A stretch of 18,554 bases of DNA from an uncultured Eubacteriales bacterium (GTDB taxonomy: Bacteria; Bacillota; Clostridia; Oscillospirales; Oscillospiraceae), in assembly GCA_902477055.1 (NCBI GenBank), contig CABSFY010000044.1, positions 1 through 18,554 of the forward strand, read 5' to 3'. Under the pieces are notes generated by a model. That model did no database searches. It was not told where the DNA came from and saw nothing but the letters and a program-made list of their open reading frames with translations. This document shows positions 1-8,113 of this stretch, piece by piece. Positions within the stretch are counted from its first letter, which is position 1; each line of letters starts with the position of its first letter. Made by a program: the position numbers and the translations under genes.

Positions 1-26
1 GGCGCGTCAGATTCTGCATGAGACGG

Positions 27-99
27 CGCATCGTGCCCTCGCACGATGCGAGTGTGCGTAGCACATGGGATTCTTGATGAAATATTTTCATCAAGAATC
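27..99. repeat. Cluster of three intergenic hairpins
   Basis: Three inverted repeats follow each other. The first, 27-50, has a perfect 10-bp stem (CGCATCGTGC / GCACGATGCG) and a 4-base loop. The second, 53-65, is TGTGC-GTA-GCACA. The third, 69-99, has a perfect 14-bp stem (GATTCTTGATGAAA / TTTCATCAAGAATC) with loop TAT. They lie just past the TfoX-like stop codon, so the 14-bp hairpin could end or protect that transcript. Neither strand has a U-run directly after it, which weakens a terminator call. A dispersed REP-like element is the alternative. Confidence 0.55.
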
Positions 100-103
100 A
101 GTA

Positions 104-430
104 TTATTGTGCGGTTTTCTTTTTTCGCGGCTTTGGCAGCGGGGTCAGGGCTTCGAGGAGGGGGAGCAGGCGGGCGAGGAGGGCGCGGTTCTCGATATCG
201 AGGATATAATGCTCCTTCGTGCCTTCGTACGGCAGAGCGCAGGGCGCGTCGTGCAGCAGCTCGGCCAGCTCCGGCAGCTTTTTGACGTAAACCGTGTTGT
301 CGCAGACGAGCAGCACCGGCCTGTCGTTCCAATAGACCATGTACTCGCCGAACATTTTCCTGTACCGCAGGTCGCCGTAGCCCTCGGCCTGCTCGCAAAC
401 GTAGTCGATGTATTCCTTTGATGTTGCCAT
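104..430 (-). CDS. TfoX N-terminal-domain protein
   Basis: This 108-residue protein matches the TfoX/Sxy N-terminal domain by eye. It has the early 'RKMFGEYMVYW' motif (about residues 23-34), followed by strands of the type 'RPVLLVCDNTVYVK' and the 'YEGTKEHYILDIE' stretch. TfoX in Haemophilus and Sxy in E. coli are competence regulators with an extra C-terminal domain. Stand-alone N-domain proteins like this one are common in Firmicutes and mostly uncharacterised, so a competence role should not be assumed. The C terminus is basic (PKPRKKK). The start is the ATG at 430, with a weak AAAGGA six bases upstream. The gene lies 59 bases after the SLH-protein stop, separated from it by a strong terminator, so it probably has its own weak promoter or relies on read-through. 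Confidence 0.8.
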   Translation of the reverse strand: MATSKEYIDYVCEQAEGYGDLRYRKMFGEYMVYWNDRPVLLVCDNTVYVKKLPELAELLHDAPCALPYEGTKEHYILDIENRALLARLLPLLEALTPLPKPRKKKTAQ

Positions 431-444
431 AAGAAATCCTTTCC

Positions 445-478
445 GAAAAATCGGCGGCTGCTTTTGGCAGCCGCCGAT
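445..478 (-). terminator. Rho-independent terminator of the SLH protein gene
   Basis: A perfect 12-bp GC-rich stem (450-461 with 467-478, ATCGGCGGCTGC / GCAGCCGCCGAT) has a 5-base loop. On the minus strand it is followed directly by TTTTT (complement of 445-449). It sits 12 bases past the stop of the 1733-residue gene. Confidence 0.85.
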
Positions 479-489
479 GGGGGAGATGC

Positions 490-3400
490 TTATTTTACCA
501 GCTGGTCAAAGCGCATGATGATCGTTGCAAACTCGGCACGGGTCGCGTTGTCGGCCGGCCAGAGCTTGGAATCATAGCCCTTGATGATGCCGTTGTCCAC
601 GGCCCAGGTGATGTCGTTGCGCGCCCAGCTCTGCACGTCGGCGCGATCCTTGAACGCATCCAGATTGCCCTTCGCCGTGGTGTCCAGGCCGGCGACGTTC
701 TTGGCGTAGCGGGCGAGCATCGCGGTCATTTCCTCACGGGTGATGTTCTGATCCGGACGGAAGGTGTTGTTCTCGTAGCCGTTGACGACGCCCACAGACG
801 CGGCCCAGTTGACCGCCTCGGTGTACCACTGGCCTTCCTTCAGATCCTTGAAGGCAGCCTTCGCAGCAGCGGCGGGCTGACCGGCCAGACGGTACAGGAC
901 CGTCGCGACCATTGCGCGGGTCAGGGGGCTTTCCGGCTCGAAGGTGGACGGCGAGGTGCCGTTGAACAGGCCGCGCTCGGTGGTGTAGCCGACCGCCTCG
1001 GCGAACCAGTCGCTGGCTCTGACATCGTCAAAGATGCCGGACATATCGGTCTGCTCGTTGACGATCTTGATCTCCGCGCGGTTGCGGACACGCAGACGGG
1101 AGAAAATCGCATCCGTTGCGCTGGTTTCGTCCACGTCGCGCGAGCCGATGCCGATGCCGGTGACGGTCATGCCGACCTTCAGATTATCGAGGCCGGTGTA
1201 GCTCTTCATGATGTAGCCGTTGATGAACAGGCAGGCCTCGCCGGTCGTGTCCTTGACGTAGATCTTGTCGATGATGCCCTCGGTCTTATGGATGCCGGTG
1301 ACAAGGCCGCCGATCTTCATCAGGTTGCCGATGGAGGCATCCGCCATGGCCGTCTTGCAGGACACGGTCTTGGGCTTGATGGTGTAGAAGTCGTCGGAAA
1401 CGATGCGGCAGTAGCCGTTGTAGTCCGAGCCAAGGTTCAGCTCGACCTCGCCGCAGTAGTAGGTGACGGCACCGTGGCAGCGGACCTTCATGCCGATGGC
1501 ATAGTAGCCCGCGACGGGGAACACGTTGATGCCGTTGCCGTTCGTATCCTGCACGTAGATGCAGTCAAAGAACGCAGTGTCCTGATCGTAGGCCGAGGCG
1601 TTGGAGGTAACGTAACCTTCGATGGTGTACTCTTCGCCGCTGCGGCTGTCGGGGACCTTCTTGACGGTGCTGATGGGAGTGAGCTTTTCCATGCCGCTCA
1701 GCTCGAGCAGGATGTTTTGCACGATGAACTTGTTGATGTAGTTCTGGTCGTCCTTGATGTCATAGTTGGACAGGAAGGTGACGCCGGAGGTTACAACCCA
1801 GCCGCCGCCGGGCAGGTCCTCATAGGTCATGATGGCGACGTTGTCCATCTCGACGCTCGTGGAGGTCGCGTTGGACGGGTCGTACTGCGGCTGGAACGAA
1901 CCGCTGTCAAAGTAGCCGTCGTAGTGCGACCCCCAGGTGCTCTGGTAGCCGCGGACGAGGACCTCGACCTTGCTTGCATCCGTTACTTGCAGCGGGCCGC
2001 CGTTGTAGACCTGGAAGCCGGTCTGGTTGTCGGCTGCGGGGACGGTGCCAAAGGCGTTGGAGGACGTGTATGCGCCTTGAATGAAGCGATGCTTCAGGTT
2101 GAGGTTATCCTTGCCGGAGAAGTAGATGCGGTAGGCCTCGTTTGCCTTCATGTCGTTATCGACGATGATGCCGTTGACGACGCGGGTGTGTGCGCCGATG
2201 GTTTCCAGCAGGAGGTTGGAGTTGTTCGCGCAGTTGTCGAACACGTTGTCACGGTCGGACTTGGAGCAGAGGATGATGTTGCCGCCGTTTTCAACGTACT
2301 TCTTCAGCGCGGCAAGCTCATCGGCGGTGTAGTCCTTCGCCTTGCGGACGTTTCTGACGTAGTTGACCGTCAGAAGCAGCATCTTGTACTCCTTGAGGTT
2401 TTCGTAGGTGAACTCGTCCTCATTGATGTACTTGACCAGCACGCCGTTGGACGCGGCGTAGGTGATGAAGTTGCTCATGCTGCCGGCGTAGTCGCCGGTG
2501 ACATAGTAGTTATCATGACCGGCATCGATGGCGATGCGGGTCAGCCCCTCGGCCTCGTAGACCTTCTGCTTCATGCTCTGCTGCACCTTGAAGTTCTTGC
2601 CGTCATAGGTGCCGTAGTAGATGACCGTAATGGTCTGGTTGCCCGCGACCTCGCGGATGTAGTCGAAGGAGTAGGTCTTGGCCTCGCCTGCGAGGATCTC
2701 GGTGTTCTCCACGTAGGACTTGATGGTGGTTTTCTTGCCGTTTTCGTCGGTCATGACGAAGCGGACCTTGTTGACGAGGTAGGACTTCTCGGTGCCGTTG
2801 GTGAGGGTGGAGGTGATGATCTCGCTCTCGCCGGTAGCGCTCAGGGCCGCGTCGGTCTTGATCTCGCAGGTGATGGGGGTCGCCTCGCCCATCCAGACGG
2901 GGGCGGTCACAGCGATGTCGCCGTCGGCCTGCGTGATCTTCACGTAGTAGTAGGCATCGGTGTGCGGGATAGACTCCTTCAGCTCAAAGGTGGAGCCGGC
3001 GGCGGTGTAGGTCTTAACGGTACGGCCGTTTTCGCCGATGATCTCGATCTTGCCGAGCTTTTCGCCGTCGGGGTCGGAGATGGAGAGGCTGATGGTGACT
3101 TCCTTCGGCTCTTCCATGCCCACGTCAACGACGGAGCCCATGATCTGGTCGTTCAGGTAGTAGTAAATGCGGAGATTCTGGTCCTCGGTGGAGTAGACGC
3201 GGCGCTCTGCGAAGGCACGGTACAGACCGGCCTCGGTAAAGTCGTCGGTCATAACGACGTCGCGGCAGGTGTTGGCGTCGCCCCACTTGCCCTTGTGGTT
3301 ATCCTGGTTGTTCGTCGGCGCGACGTGCCAGCCCTTGGCAAGGCACTTGTCGTATTCGGAGTAGCTCGGCCAGTAGGAGCTGCCGCCGACTGCGCCTTCG

Positions 3401-5691
3401 CCGTTGCCGACCTCGATGAGGTTGAGGACAACGTCACGGACGGGGGTATAGCCCGCGTAGTCGTCAAAGGTGCCGAAGGTCGTGCCGGGGTGGTTGAACT
3501 GGGAAACGACCGGCGCGTCGGCGATATACTTCGTGCGGGCATCGGTTGCGTCGGCATCCGCGACGAGCGACTTGGAATCGGCATCGTACTTGACTGCGAC
3601 GCCGTTGTTCGCGTTGACCATCAGGTCGTTATACAGGTGCATACCGGCATAGCTGTTGGTCTTGTCGTTCAGGGCGGCATTGTTGCGGGAGACCGTGCCG
3701 TAGGTGTTGAAGGTGTTCGTATGGCCGGGGCCGCCGGACCAGGTCATTTCGTAGCCGTAGGCCGCAACGAAGTCGGTACGCATAGCGTTGTACTTCTCGG
3801 CGGTCGCTCTGGCTTCCTCCCACAGGGACATATCGCCGGACTCGGTCTTTTTCAGCGAGTCCAGTTTGTAGTAGGAGGTCGCCGTGGCCGTGCCGGTGGT
3901 GTCGAAGTAGTTGGAGTGGTCGGTCACGATGAGGAAGTCCACATCGTCTGCCTGCATCGCGTGTTCATAAGCATCCTCCAGCGTACCTGCGCCGTCGGAA
4001 TACTCTGCGGTATGGGAGTGGATCTGGCCGAAGTAGAGGCTCAGACCGGCCTCACCGACGAAGAAGGACCAGGTCATCGTGGCTTCCTTGCCGTCGGCGC
4101 GGGTGATCTTGATCTCGACGATATGGCGGTCGTCGGTCATGTTCGCGGGGGCCTGATAGGAAATTTTATCCGCCGTAACGGTCGGCGTGACTGCCGCGCC
4201 GTCCAGCGTCATGACGATGGTGGGATTTTCGCCGCAGTTGGCGATCTTTGCGGAGATCTCCGGGCGCTTTTCCGTCAGCGTCGCTGCATTGGGCAGCGGG
4301 GAAACGGAAACGATCAGCGGCTCGTCCTTGATTTCCACGGTCTTTGTCGCGGAATATTCCATGCCGTACTCGTTCTTTGCGTCGATCTTGAGCGTGAGTG
4401 CGGTCTTGCCCGCAAGCTCGGCGGCGGGGATGGTCGCGTCGTAGTTGTAGGTCTTGGTTTCCGTCGGCGTGACGGTCTTGTACTCGCCGCCGACGGAGTA
4501 CTGCACGGTAAGGTCCGTGACCTTCGTCAGCTCGTCGAGGACGAAGCTGAAGTCATAGTCTACGCCGAGAAATGCATCGTTCGCCGCGATGTCAATCTTC
4601 GGATTGAGGACGTAGCCGAGGCCGAGCTTGTCCTCGACCTTATAGAAGTTCATTGCAAACAGCTGCACGGAGCCGTTATAGGTCCAGCCGCTGAAGGCAT
4701 TGCCGAAGAACTCGATGCAGACGGAGCTGCTCTTATACTTTGCGATCTTGTTGTACATGACATAGCCGCCGGTAACGCCGTCAAGACGCCACTTGGTGTA
4801 GTCGGATTCGACCGTGTCGAAGTACAGGCATTCCGCGTTCGAGCCGTCGGAGGCATTTTCCGAGGTGCGCAGGAACTTGCCGTTATTTTCAAAGGTATAC
4901 CACTCGCCGTCCTTGTGCACGGTGAAGATCAGGCCGCCGTTGCCGACGGTGATGTTGCCGCCCTCGTCTACGGACGAGATAATCGGGTTCAGCGAGGGGG
5001 CCGTGGTATCAGCGGACTGCGGACCCATGACCGCGCCGCCGTAGGCGTTGTAGATGACGACCTTGTCGCCGTCCTCCGGCAGCGCCTGCGCCACGGGCTT
5101 CGTTCCGGCATAGCCGTCGCCGTCGGGGTCAGCGGCTGCTTCGTCGATGGCGTAGAAGTGCATGGTGAAAATTGATGCGTTGCTCTCTTGGAAGCCGTAG
5201 GGGCTGAATGCGGAGTTGTAGACCTCCAGGCAGGCGGGGTTGGACTGATAGAACCAGTCGGTGTTGGCTATGCGGTAGCCGTCGCCGAGCGCCTCGATCT
5301 TCCACTTAGAGCCTTTGCCCGGGGTGTCGGTGAAGCTGGCGGCGCTGGTCGAAGTCGCCGTGTAATACTTGCCGCCGCAGGTGAGGTAGTACGTGCCGTC
5401 GCTGTTGGCGGTGAGCTTGTACACGCCGGCGCCGGCTTCGATCTTGAGGTTTGCGTTTTCCTCGTTCGCTTCGGCCTTGAAGCCGGCAGTCTTGCCGCTG
5501 CTGGCCTCCGAGCCTGCAACGACACCGCCGCTGGGCGCGTAGATGACAAACGCCTGACCGGCAGCGGGAACTCCTGCGATCGGCGTCACCTCATACTGTT
5601 CCGGCGCCGCCAGCGCGAGCGTGGGCAGCATCGCAAGAACCATTACAAGAACCAAAAGTGCCGCAACGCTTCTCTTGAGATAAGTTCTCAT
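490..5691 (-). CDS. Secreted SLH-anchored multidomain protein with PHP (CehA/McbA-type) hydrolase domain
   Basis: This 1733-residue protein has a clear signal peptide (basic start, hydrophobic 8-24, likely cleavage after ALA near residue 28). Residues 35-185 and 205-352 form two related modules, ending 'FTMHFYAID' and 'FAMNFYKVE'. Ig-like segments follow to about 545. Residues 553-840 form a PHP-type hydrolase domain: GQIHSHT (H558, H560), VTDHS (D591, H592), H657, NHPGT (H734), E760 and QDNH (D797, H799) are likely metal ligands. Residues 1050-1330 resemble the glutamine-amidotransferase-like fold. About 1340-1540 hold two OB-like segments ('YTIEGYVTS', 'IYVQDTNG'). Three SLH repeats lie at 1552-1602, 1612-1662 and 1675-1727; these bind secondary cell-wall polymers at the surface. 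PHP domains hydrolyse phosphoesters or related bonds; the substrate here is unknown. The ATG at 5691 follows GAGGAGG by 7 bases. A terminator follows the stop, so it is probably monocistronic. Confidence 0.88.
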   Translation of the reverse strand: MRTYLKRSVAALLVLVMVLAMLPTLALAAPEQYEVTPIAGVPAAGQAFVIYAPSGGVVAGSEASSGKTAGFKAEANEENANLKIEAGAGVYKLTANSDGTYYLTCGGKYYTATSTSAASFTDTPGKGSKWKIEALGDGYRIANTDWFYQSNPACLEVYNSAFSPYGFQESNASIFTMHFYAIDEAAADPDGDGYAGTKPVAQALPEDGDKVVIYNAYGGAVMGPQSADTTAPSLNPIISSVDEGGNITVGNGGLIFTVHKDGEWYTFENNGKFLRTSENASDGSNAECLYFDTVESDYTKWRLDGVTGGYVMYNKIAKYKSSSVCIEFFGNAFSGWTYNGSVQLFAMNFYKVEDKLGLGYVLNPKIDIAANDAFLGVDYDFSFVLDELTKVTDLTVQYSVGGEYKTVTPTETKTYNYDATIPAAELAGKTALTLKIDAKNEYGMEYSATKTVEIKDEPLIVSVSPLPNAATLTEKRPEISAKIANCGENPTIVMTLDGAAVTPTVTADKISYQAPANMTDDRHIVEIKITRADGKEATMTWSFFVGEAGLSLYFGQIHSHTAEYSDGAGTLEDAYEHAMQADDVDFLIVTDHSNYFDTTGTATATSYYKLDSLKKTESGDMSLWEEARATAEKYNAMRTDFVAAYGYEMTWSGGPGHTNTFNTYGTVSRNNAALNDKTNSYAGMHLYNDLMVNANNGVAVKYDADSKSLVADADATDARTKYIADAPVVSQFNHPGTTFGTFDDYAGYTPVRDVVLNLIEVGNGEGAVGGSSYWPSYSEYDKCLAKGWHVAPTNNQDNHKGKWGDANTCRDVVMTDDFTEAGLYRAFAERRVYSTEDQNLRIYYYLNDQIMGSVVDVGMEEPKEVTISLSISDPDGEKLGKIEIIGENGRTVKTYTAAGSTFELKESIPHTDAYYYVKITQADGDIAVTAPVWMGEATPITCEIKTDAALSATGESEIITSTLTNGTEKSYLVNKVRFVMTDENGKKTTIKSYVENTEILAGEAKTYSFDYIREVAGNQTITVIYYGTYDGKNFKVQQSMKQKVYEAEGLTRIAIDAGHDNYYVTGDYAGSMSNFITYAASNGVLVKYINEDEFTYENLKEYKMLLLTVNYVRNVRKAKDYTADELAALKKYVENGGNIILCSKSDRDNVFDNCANNSNLLLETIGAHTRVVNGIIVDNDMKANEAYRIYFSGKDNLNLKHRFIQGAYTSSNAFGTVPAADNQTGFQVYNGGPLQVTDASKVEVLVRGYQSTWGSHYDGYFDSGSFQPQYDPSNATSTSVEMDNVAIMTYEDLPGGGWVVTSGVTFLSNYDIKDDQNYINKFIVQNILLELSGMEKLTPISTVKKVPDSRSGEEYTIEGYVTSNASAYDQDTAFFDCIYVQDTNGNGINVFPVAGYYAIGMKVRCHGAVTYYCGEVELNLGSDYNGYCRIVSDDFYTIKPKTVSCKTAMADASIGNLMKIGGLVTGIHKTEGIIDKIYVKDTTGEACLFINGYIMKSYTGLDNLKVGMTVTGIGIGSRDVDETSATDAIFSRLRVRNRAEIKIVNEQTDMSGIFDDVRASDWFAEAVGYTTERGLFNGTSPSTFEPESPLTRAMVATVLYRLAGQPAAAAKAAFKDLKEGQWYTEAVNWAASVGVVNGYENNTFRPDQNITREEMTAMLARYAKNVAGLDTTAKGNLDAFKDRADVQSWARNDITWAVDNGIIKGYDSKLWPADNATRAEFATIIMRFDQLVK

Positions 5692-6015
5692 CGTATGTCC
5701 TCCTCGTAAAATTTTCCTGTGCCTTGCCGCCGAAAGGGCGCAAAGCCACCTATAATGGTAATATCATGATAGCACAGTTTGCCGGGAATTGCTATATCAA
5801 AACGTCCGCGGAATGTGGGATTTTGTTTTTTTGGAGATTCTCACAAGCCAAGCCGCGCGAAAGGGATTAAATGACATTTTACAGCTACTTATTCTGACGA
5901 TTCTCCTTGCAGAACAAGCCTTTGGGCAAATTGCCATTTTCCCTGCGCCGGAGCGGGAAACGCACGCAGCGGCCGCCGTTTTGGCCGAAATTGTACACCC
6001 ACGGAGGACACCGGC
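5692..6015. other. Divergent intergenic region
   Basis: No convincing gene is visible. Short ORFs on both strands here have no ribosome binding site and unlikely composition. On the minus strand TATCAT (5766-5771), preceded by TG one base upstream, is a possible extended -10 for the SLH gene. Its -35 match is poor. The only strong promoter is the one for the YibE/F gene at the right end. Confidence 0.5.
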
Positions 6016-6044
6016 TTGACTTCTCCGTAAGCTGCATTTATAAT
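6016..6044 (+). promoter_or_regulatory. Sigma-A type promoter of the YibE/F gene
   Basis: TTGACT (6016-6021), a 17-base spacer, then a perfect TATAAT (6039-6044). The start codon is 30 bases beyond the -10, leaving a short leader that contains GGAGG. Confidence 0.85.
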
Positions 6045-6073
6045 AAAGTAACTGCTTTCGCGGAGGTATCCCG

Positions 6074-7513
6074 ATGAAAAAACGAAGTCTGCTGTTTCTG
6101 CTTGCCGGTGCGCTGTGCTGCCTCGGTGCGCTTGTGCTGCTGGTCTGCTGCGTCATTAACGGCGGCAATTTCCTGTACTACGGAAGTCTGGTCCTTGCGC
6201 TGCTCGGCGGCGGTGTGATCGTCTGGATGGCACTGCGGCAAAGCAGGCTTCAGCGGCAGGCCGAGGCTGCGCCCGTCGAGAAGAAGGGCCGCGCACCCGC
6301 CCCGTCCCCGCTTGCGCAGAAGGCGCAGGGACTGACCGCCCGGATGGCGGCGCTGCTGATCCTGACGCTGGCCAGCATTGCCTTCTTCTTTCTCTACGGC
6401 ACGGCGCAGCAGACGGAGTCCATCCCGCAGTCTACGGTCCAGTCCGGCATCGTCTATGAGCGCGGCAAGGTCATCGCCATTGAGGACAGTGTTTATCAGG
6501 GCCAGCAGGACTTCGAGGACGTTCCCGTCGGCAAGCAGGTCGTGCAGGTCGAGCTGACTGAGGGCGAACACAAGGGCGAGATCTACTCGCTCACCAATAA
6601 TCTCAGCTATCTTTACGGCACGGTCCTTTCCGTCGGCGACCCTGTGACCGTCACGTTCTCAATCACGGACGGCACGCTTGATAATATCACGCTGGCGGAC
6701 TACGACCGGACCGTCCCCGCGCTGGTCGTCCTCGGCCTGTTCCTGCTCGTTACGGTGCTTGTCGGCGGCAAGGTCGGCGCGAAATCCCTGCTGGGTCTGG
6801 CCTTTACCATTCTCTGCGTGTTCGCGCTGCTCATCCCGATGCTGCTCGGCGGAGCGCCGACGCTTTCGTCTATCTTGCTGCTGTGTGCTTACGTTACGGT
6901 CGTCGAGTTCGTCATCCTCGACGGCGTGAATCGGAAAACCCTCTGCGCCATCCTTGGTACGATGTCCGGCGTGATTTTCGCGATGCTGTTCGGCCAGCTT
7001 GCCTGTAAGCTCTGCCGCGTGGACGGCTATAAGATGTACGTCGCCGAGCCGCATATCGAGGCACTGTTGCAGATCAAGCAGGGCCAGAATCCGCTGGCCT
7101 CGCTCCAGCTCGGCGATCTGCTCGTCGGCGGCATCCTGATTGCCGCCCTCGGCGCGGTCAATGATGTGGCCATGAGTATCAGCTCGTCGATGAACGAGCT
7201 GGTCGCCGTCAATCCGGACCTCACGCGCCGCCAGCTCCTCCGCTCCGGCATGAACATCGGCCGCGATATGGTCGGCACCATGACCAACACACTCATTCTC
7301 GCCCTCGTCGGCAACGGCCTCGTGCTGATGATCTACCTCTGCTCGCTGGAGCCGTCGTTCAAGCAGCTCATGAGCACCGCCTTCCTCTCCGTCGAAATGG
7401 TTCAGGCCCTCGCCAGTTCCATCGGTGTCATCCTCGCCGTCCCCATGTCCGTCCTCATCGGTATGCTCCTCTTCGGCCCGAGAAAGCACAGTAAGGCCGC
7501 AGCGGGCAAGTAA
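6074..7513 (+). CDS. YibE/F family membrane protein
   Basis: This 479-residue protein matches the YibE/F family, which is widespread in Firmicutes and of unknown biochemical function (transport has been suggested from its topology). Hydrophobic segments lie near residues 6-27, 34-53 and 91-109. An extracytoplasmic region of about 100 residues follows (112-212), with beta-strand-like sequence. A multi-pass region from about 213 to 467 contains the conserved 'GAVNDVAMSISSS' (360-372), the clearest family signature. The tail is short and basic. The ATG at 6074 lies 7 bases after GGAGG and 30 bases past a near-consensus promoter. A long terminator follows the stop, so it is a single-gene unit. 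The fused N-terminal pair of membrane segments is longer than in minimal members. Confidence 0.88.
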   Translation: MKKRSLLFLLAGALCCLGALVLLVCCVINGGNFLYYGSLVLALLGGGVIVWMALRQSRLQRQAEAAPVEKKGRAPAPSPLAQKAQGLTARMAALLILTLASIAFFFLYGTAQQTESIPQSTVQSGIVYERGKVIAIEDSVYQGQQDFEDVPVGKQVVQVELTEGEHKGEIYSLTNNLSYLYGTVLSVGDPVTVTFSITDGTLDNITLADYDRTVPALVVLGLFLLVTVLVGGKVGAKSLLGLAFTILCVFALLIPMLLGGAPTLSSILLLCAYVTVVEFVILDGVNRKTLCAILGTMSGVIFAMLFGQLACKLCRVDGYKMYVAEPHIEALLQIKQGQNPLASLQLGDLLVGGILIAALGAVNDVAMSISSSMNELVAVNPDLTRRQLLRSGMNIGRDMVGTMTNTLILALVGNGLVLMIYLCSLEPSFKQLMSTAFLSVEMVQALASSIGVILAVPMSVLIGMLLFGPRKHSKAAAGK

Positions 7514-7534
7514 GCACGGCATATCATAAAAGGA

Positions 7535-7580
7535 AAAAGTACCGTATTTACCATGAACGCATGGTGAATACGGTACTTTT
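7535..7580 (+). terminator. Long terminator after the YibE/F gene
   Basis: A 21-pair stem (7535-7555 with 7560-7580) has only one G-U pair and a 4-base loop AACG. It carries AAAA at its base on one side and TTTT on the other, so it could work in both directions. It begins 21 bases after the yibE/F stop codon. Confidence 0.88.
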
Positions 7581-7654
7581 CACGTATCAAATTTTCCTTT
7601 GGCCACGAAACTTGAATTAAAAAACAGCAATTCGCAAAAATGCGGTCTATGAAA

Positions 7655-7692
7655 CAAAAAACCCACCGTAATTCGAGCAAAATTACGATGGG
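7655..7692 (-). terminator. Terminator downstream of the truncated tRNA
   Basis: On the minus strand a 12-pair stem (7681-7692 with 7662-7673, one G-U pair, 7-base loop) ends in TTTTTT. It starts two bases past the CCA of the tRNA remnant, as expected for the original terminator of that tRNA gene. Confidence 0.8.
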
Positions 7693-7694
7693 CT

Positions 7695-7718
7695 TGGCGG
7701 AGTGAGAGAGATTCGAAC
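7695..7718 (-). other. Prophage attachment half-site: 3' end of a tRNA gene
   Basis: Read on the minus strand, the sequence has G53, the T-loop TTCGAAT, T-stem strand CTCTC, acceptor strand TCACTCC, discriminator G and CCA. The 5' strand of the T-stem does not pair properly (GATTG where GAGAG is needed) and no tRNA body lies upstream, so this is a 3' fragment. The G discriminator fits tRNA-Ser but also other tRNAs. The tRNA terminator follows on the chromosomal side. This is the pattern left when an element integrates into a tRNA gene and displaces its 3' end, so the element lies to the right and a rebuilt tRNA should sit at its far end. Confidence 0.75.
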
Positions 7719-7767
7719 AATCTATCATTCGCCAGAAAACACTTTATTTCCAATGCTTTCACAAATC

Positions 7768-7791
7768 CGTAAGCATTTTCGTAAGCATTTT
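7768..7791. repeat. 12-base tandem repeat beside the attachment site
   Basis: CGTAAGCATTTT occurs twice without a gap (7768-7779, 7780-7791). The core AAGCAT also appears inverted as ATGCTT (7753-7758). Short repeated sites next to an att core are often arm-type integrase binding sites; that role here is inference. Confidence 0.6.
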
Positions 7792-7799
7792 CCGGCCTT

Positions 7800-8111
7800 T
7801 CACGATTTCCGATACATCGATTGATATCTCTTTACACGTTCGGATTTCTCGATCTGTTGATCATGTGAGTACTCATACACTGCCATGATTGCCACCGGCA
7901 CCTCAAGGCCCTTCTGCCGGTATGCTTCCATGTGCCCCAACACACAATCATGCAGCGCCGTCGCGTGGGTCGTCTCCTCGCCGGAAAGCCGTGCAAACAA
8001 GCTTGCTGTCTCCGGGTCGGTCGCCCGGTACTCCAGCGCCAGCTTCGCGTAGTCGCAGGCGTCCTGCAGCTCGTCGTCGATGCGCTCCATAAGCAATGTC
8101 ATTACGTTCAT
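7800..8111 (-). CDS. Small helical phage protein, ferritin-like in sequence character
   Basis: This protein of about 103 residues is not recognised with certainty. It is predicted to be all-helical. It carries 'DELQDACDYAKLAL' near the start and 'SGEETTHATALHDCV' in the middle, an E-E-x-x-H pattern like one half of a ferritin or rubrerythrin bundle. It is too short for a full four-helix di-iron site, so a dimer or a non-metal-binding relative is possible. I chose the ATG at 8111 because GGAGG lies 7 bases upstream; a TTG at 8117 would overlap the ribosome binding site. The gene starts two bases after the stop of the upstream gene, so the two are probably co-translated. It is the last prophage gene before the attachment site. 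Confidence 0.7.
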   Translation of the reverse strand: MNVMTLLMERIDDELQDACDYAKLALEYRATDPETASLFARLSGEETTHATALHDCVLGHMEAYRQKGLEVPVAIMAVYEYSHDQQIEKSERVKRYQSMYRKS

Positions 8112-8113
8112 TG

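Noticed and set aside
1288..5175. 1295-codon open frame on the plus strand opposite the SLH gene
   Set aside because: It mirrors the codon pattern of the real gene, has no ribosome binding site, and its Val/Gly/Asp-rich product has no recognisable domain.
5752..5757. TATAAT on the plus strand upstream of the SLH gene start
   Set aside because: No -35 at a proper distance and no plus-strand gene downstream that lacks a better promoter.
5797..6168. Minus-strand and plus-strand short frames between the SLH and YibE/F genes
   Set aside because: No start signals, unlikely composition, and they overlap the strong promoter and start of the YibE/F gene.
7695..7760. An intact tRNA gene at the prophage edge
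   Set aside because: Only the T-loop, T-stem 3' strand and acceptor 3' strand are present; no anticodon or D arm can be formed upstream.
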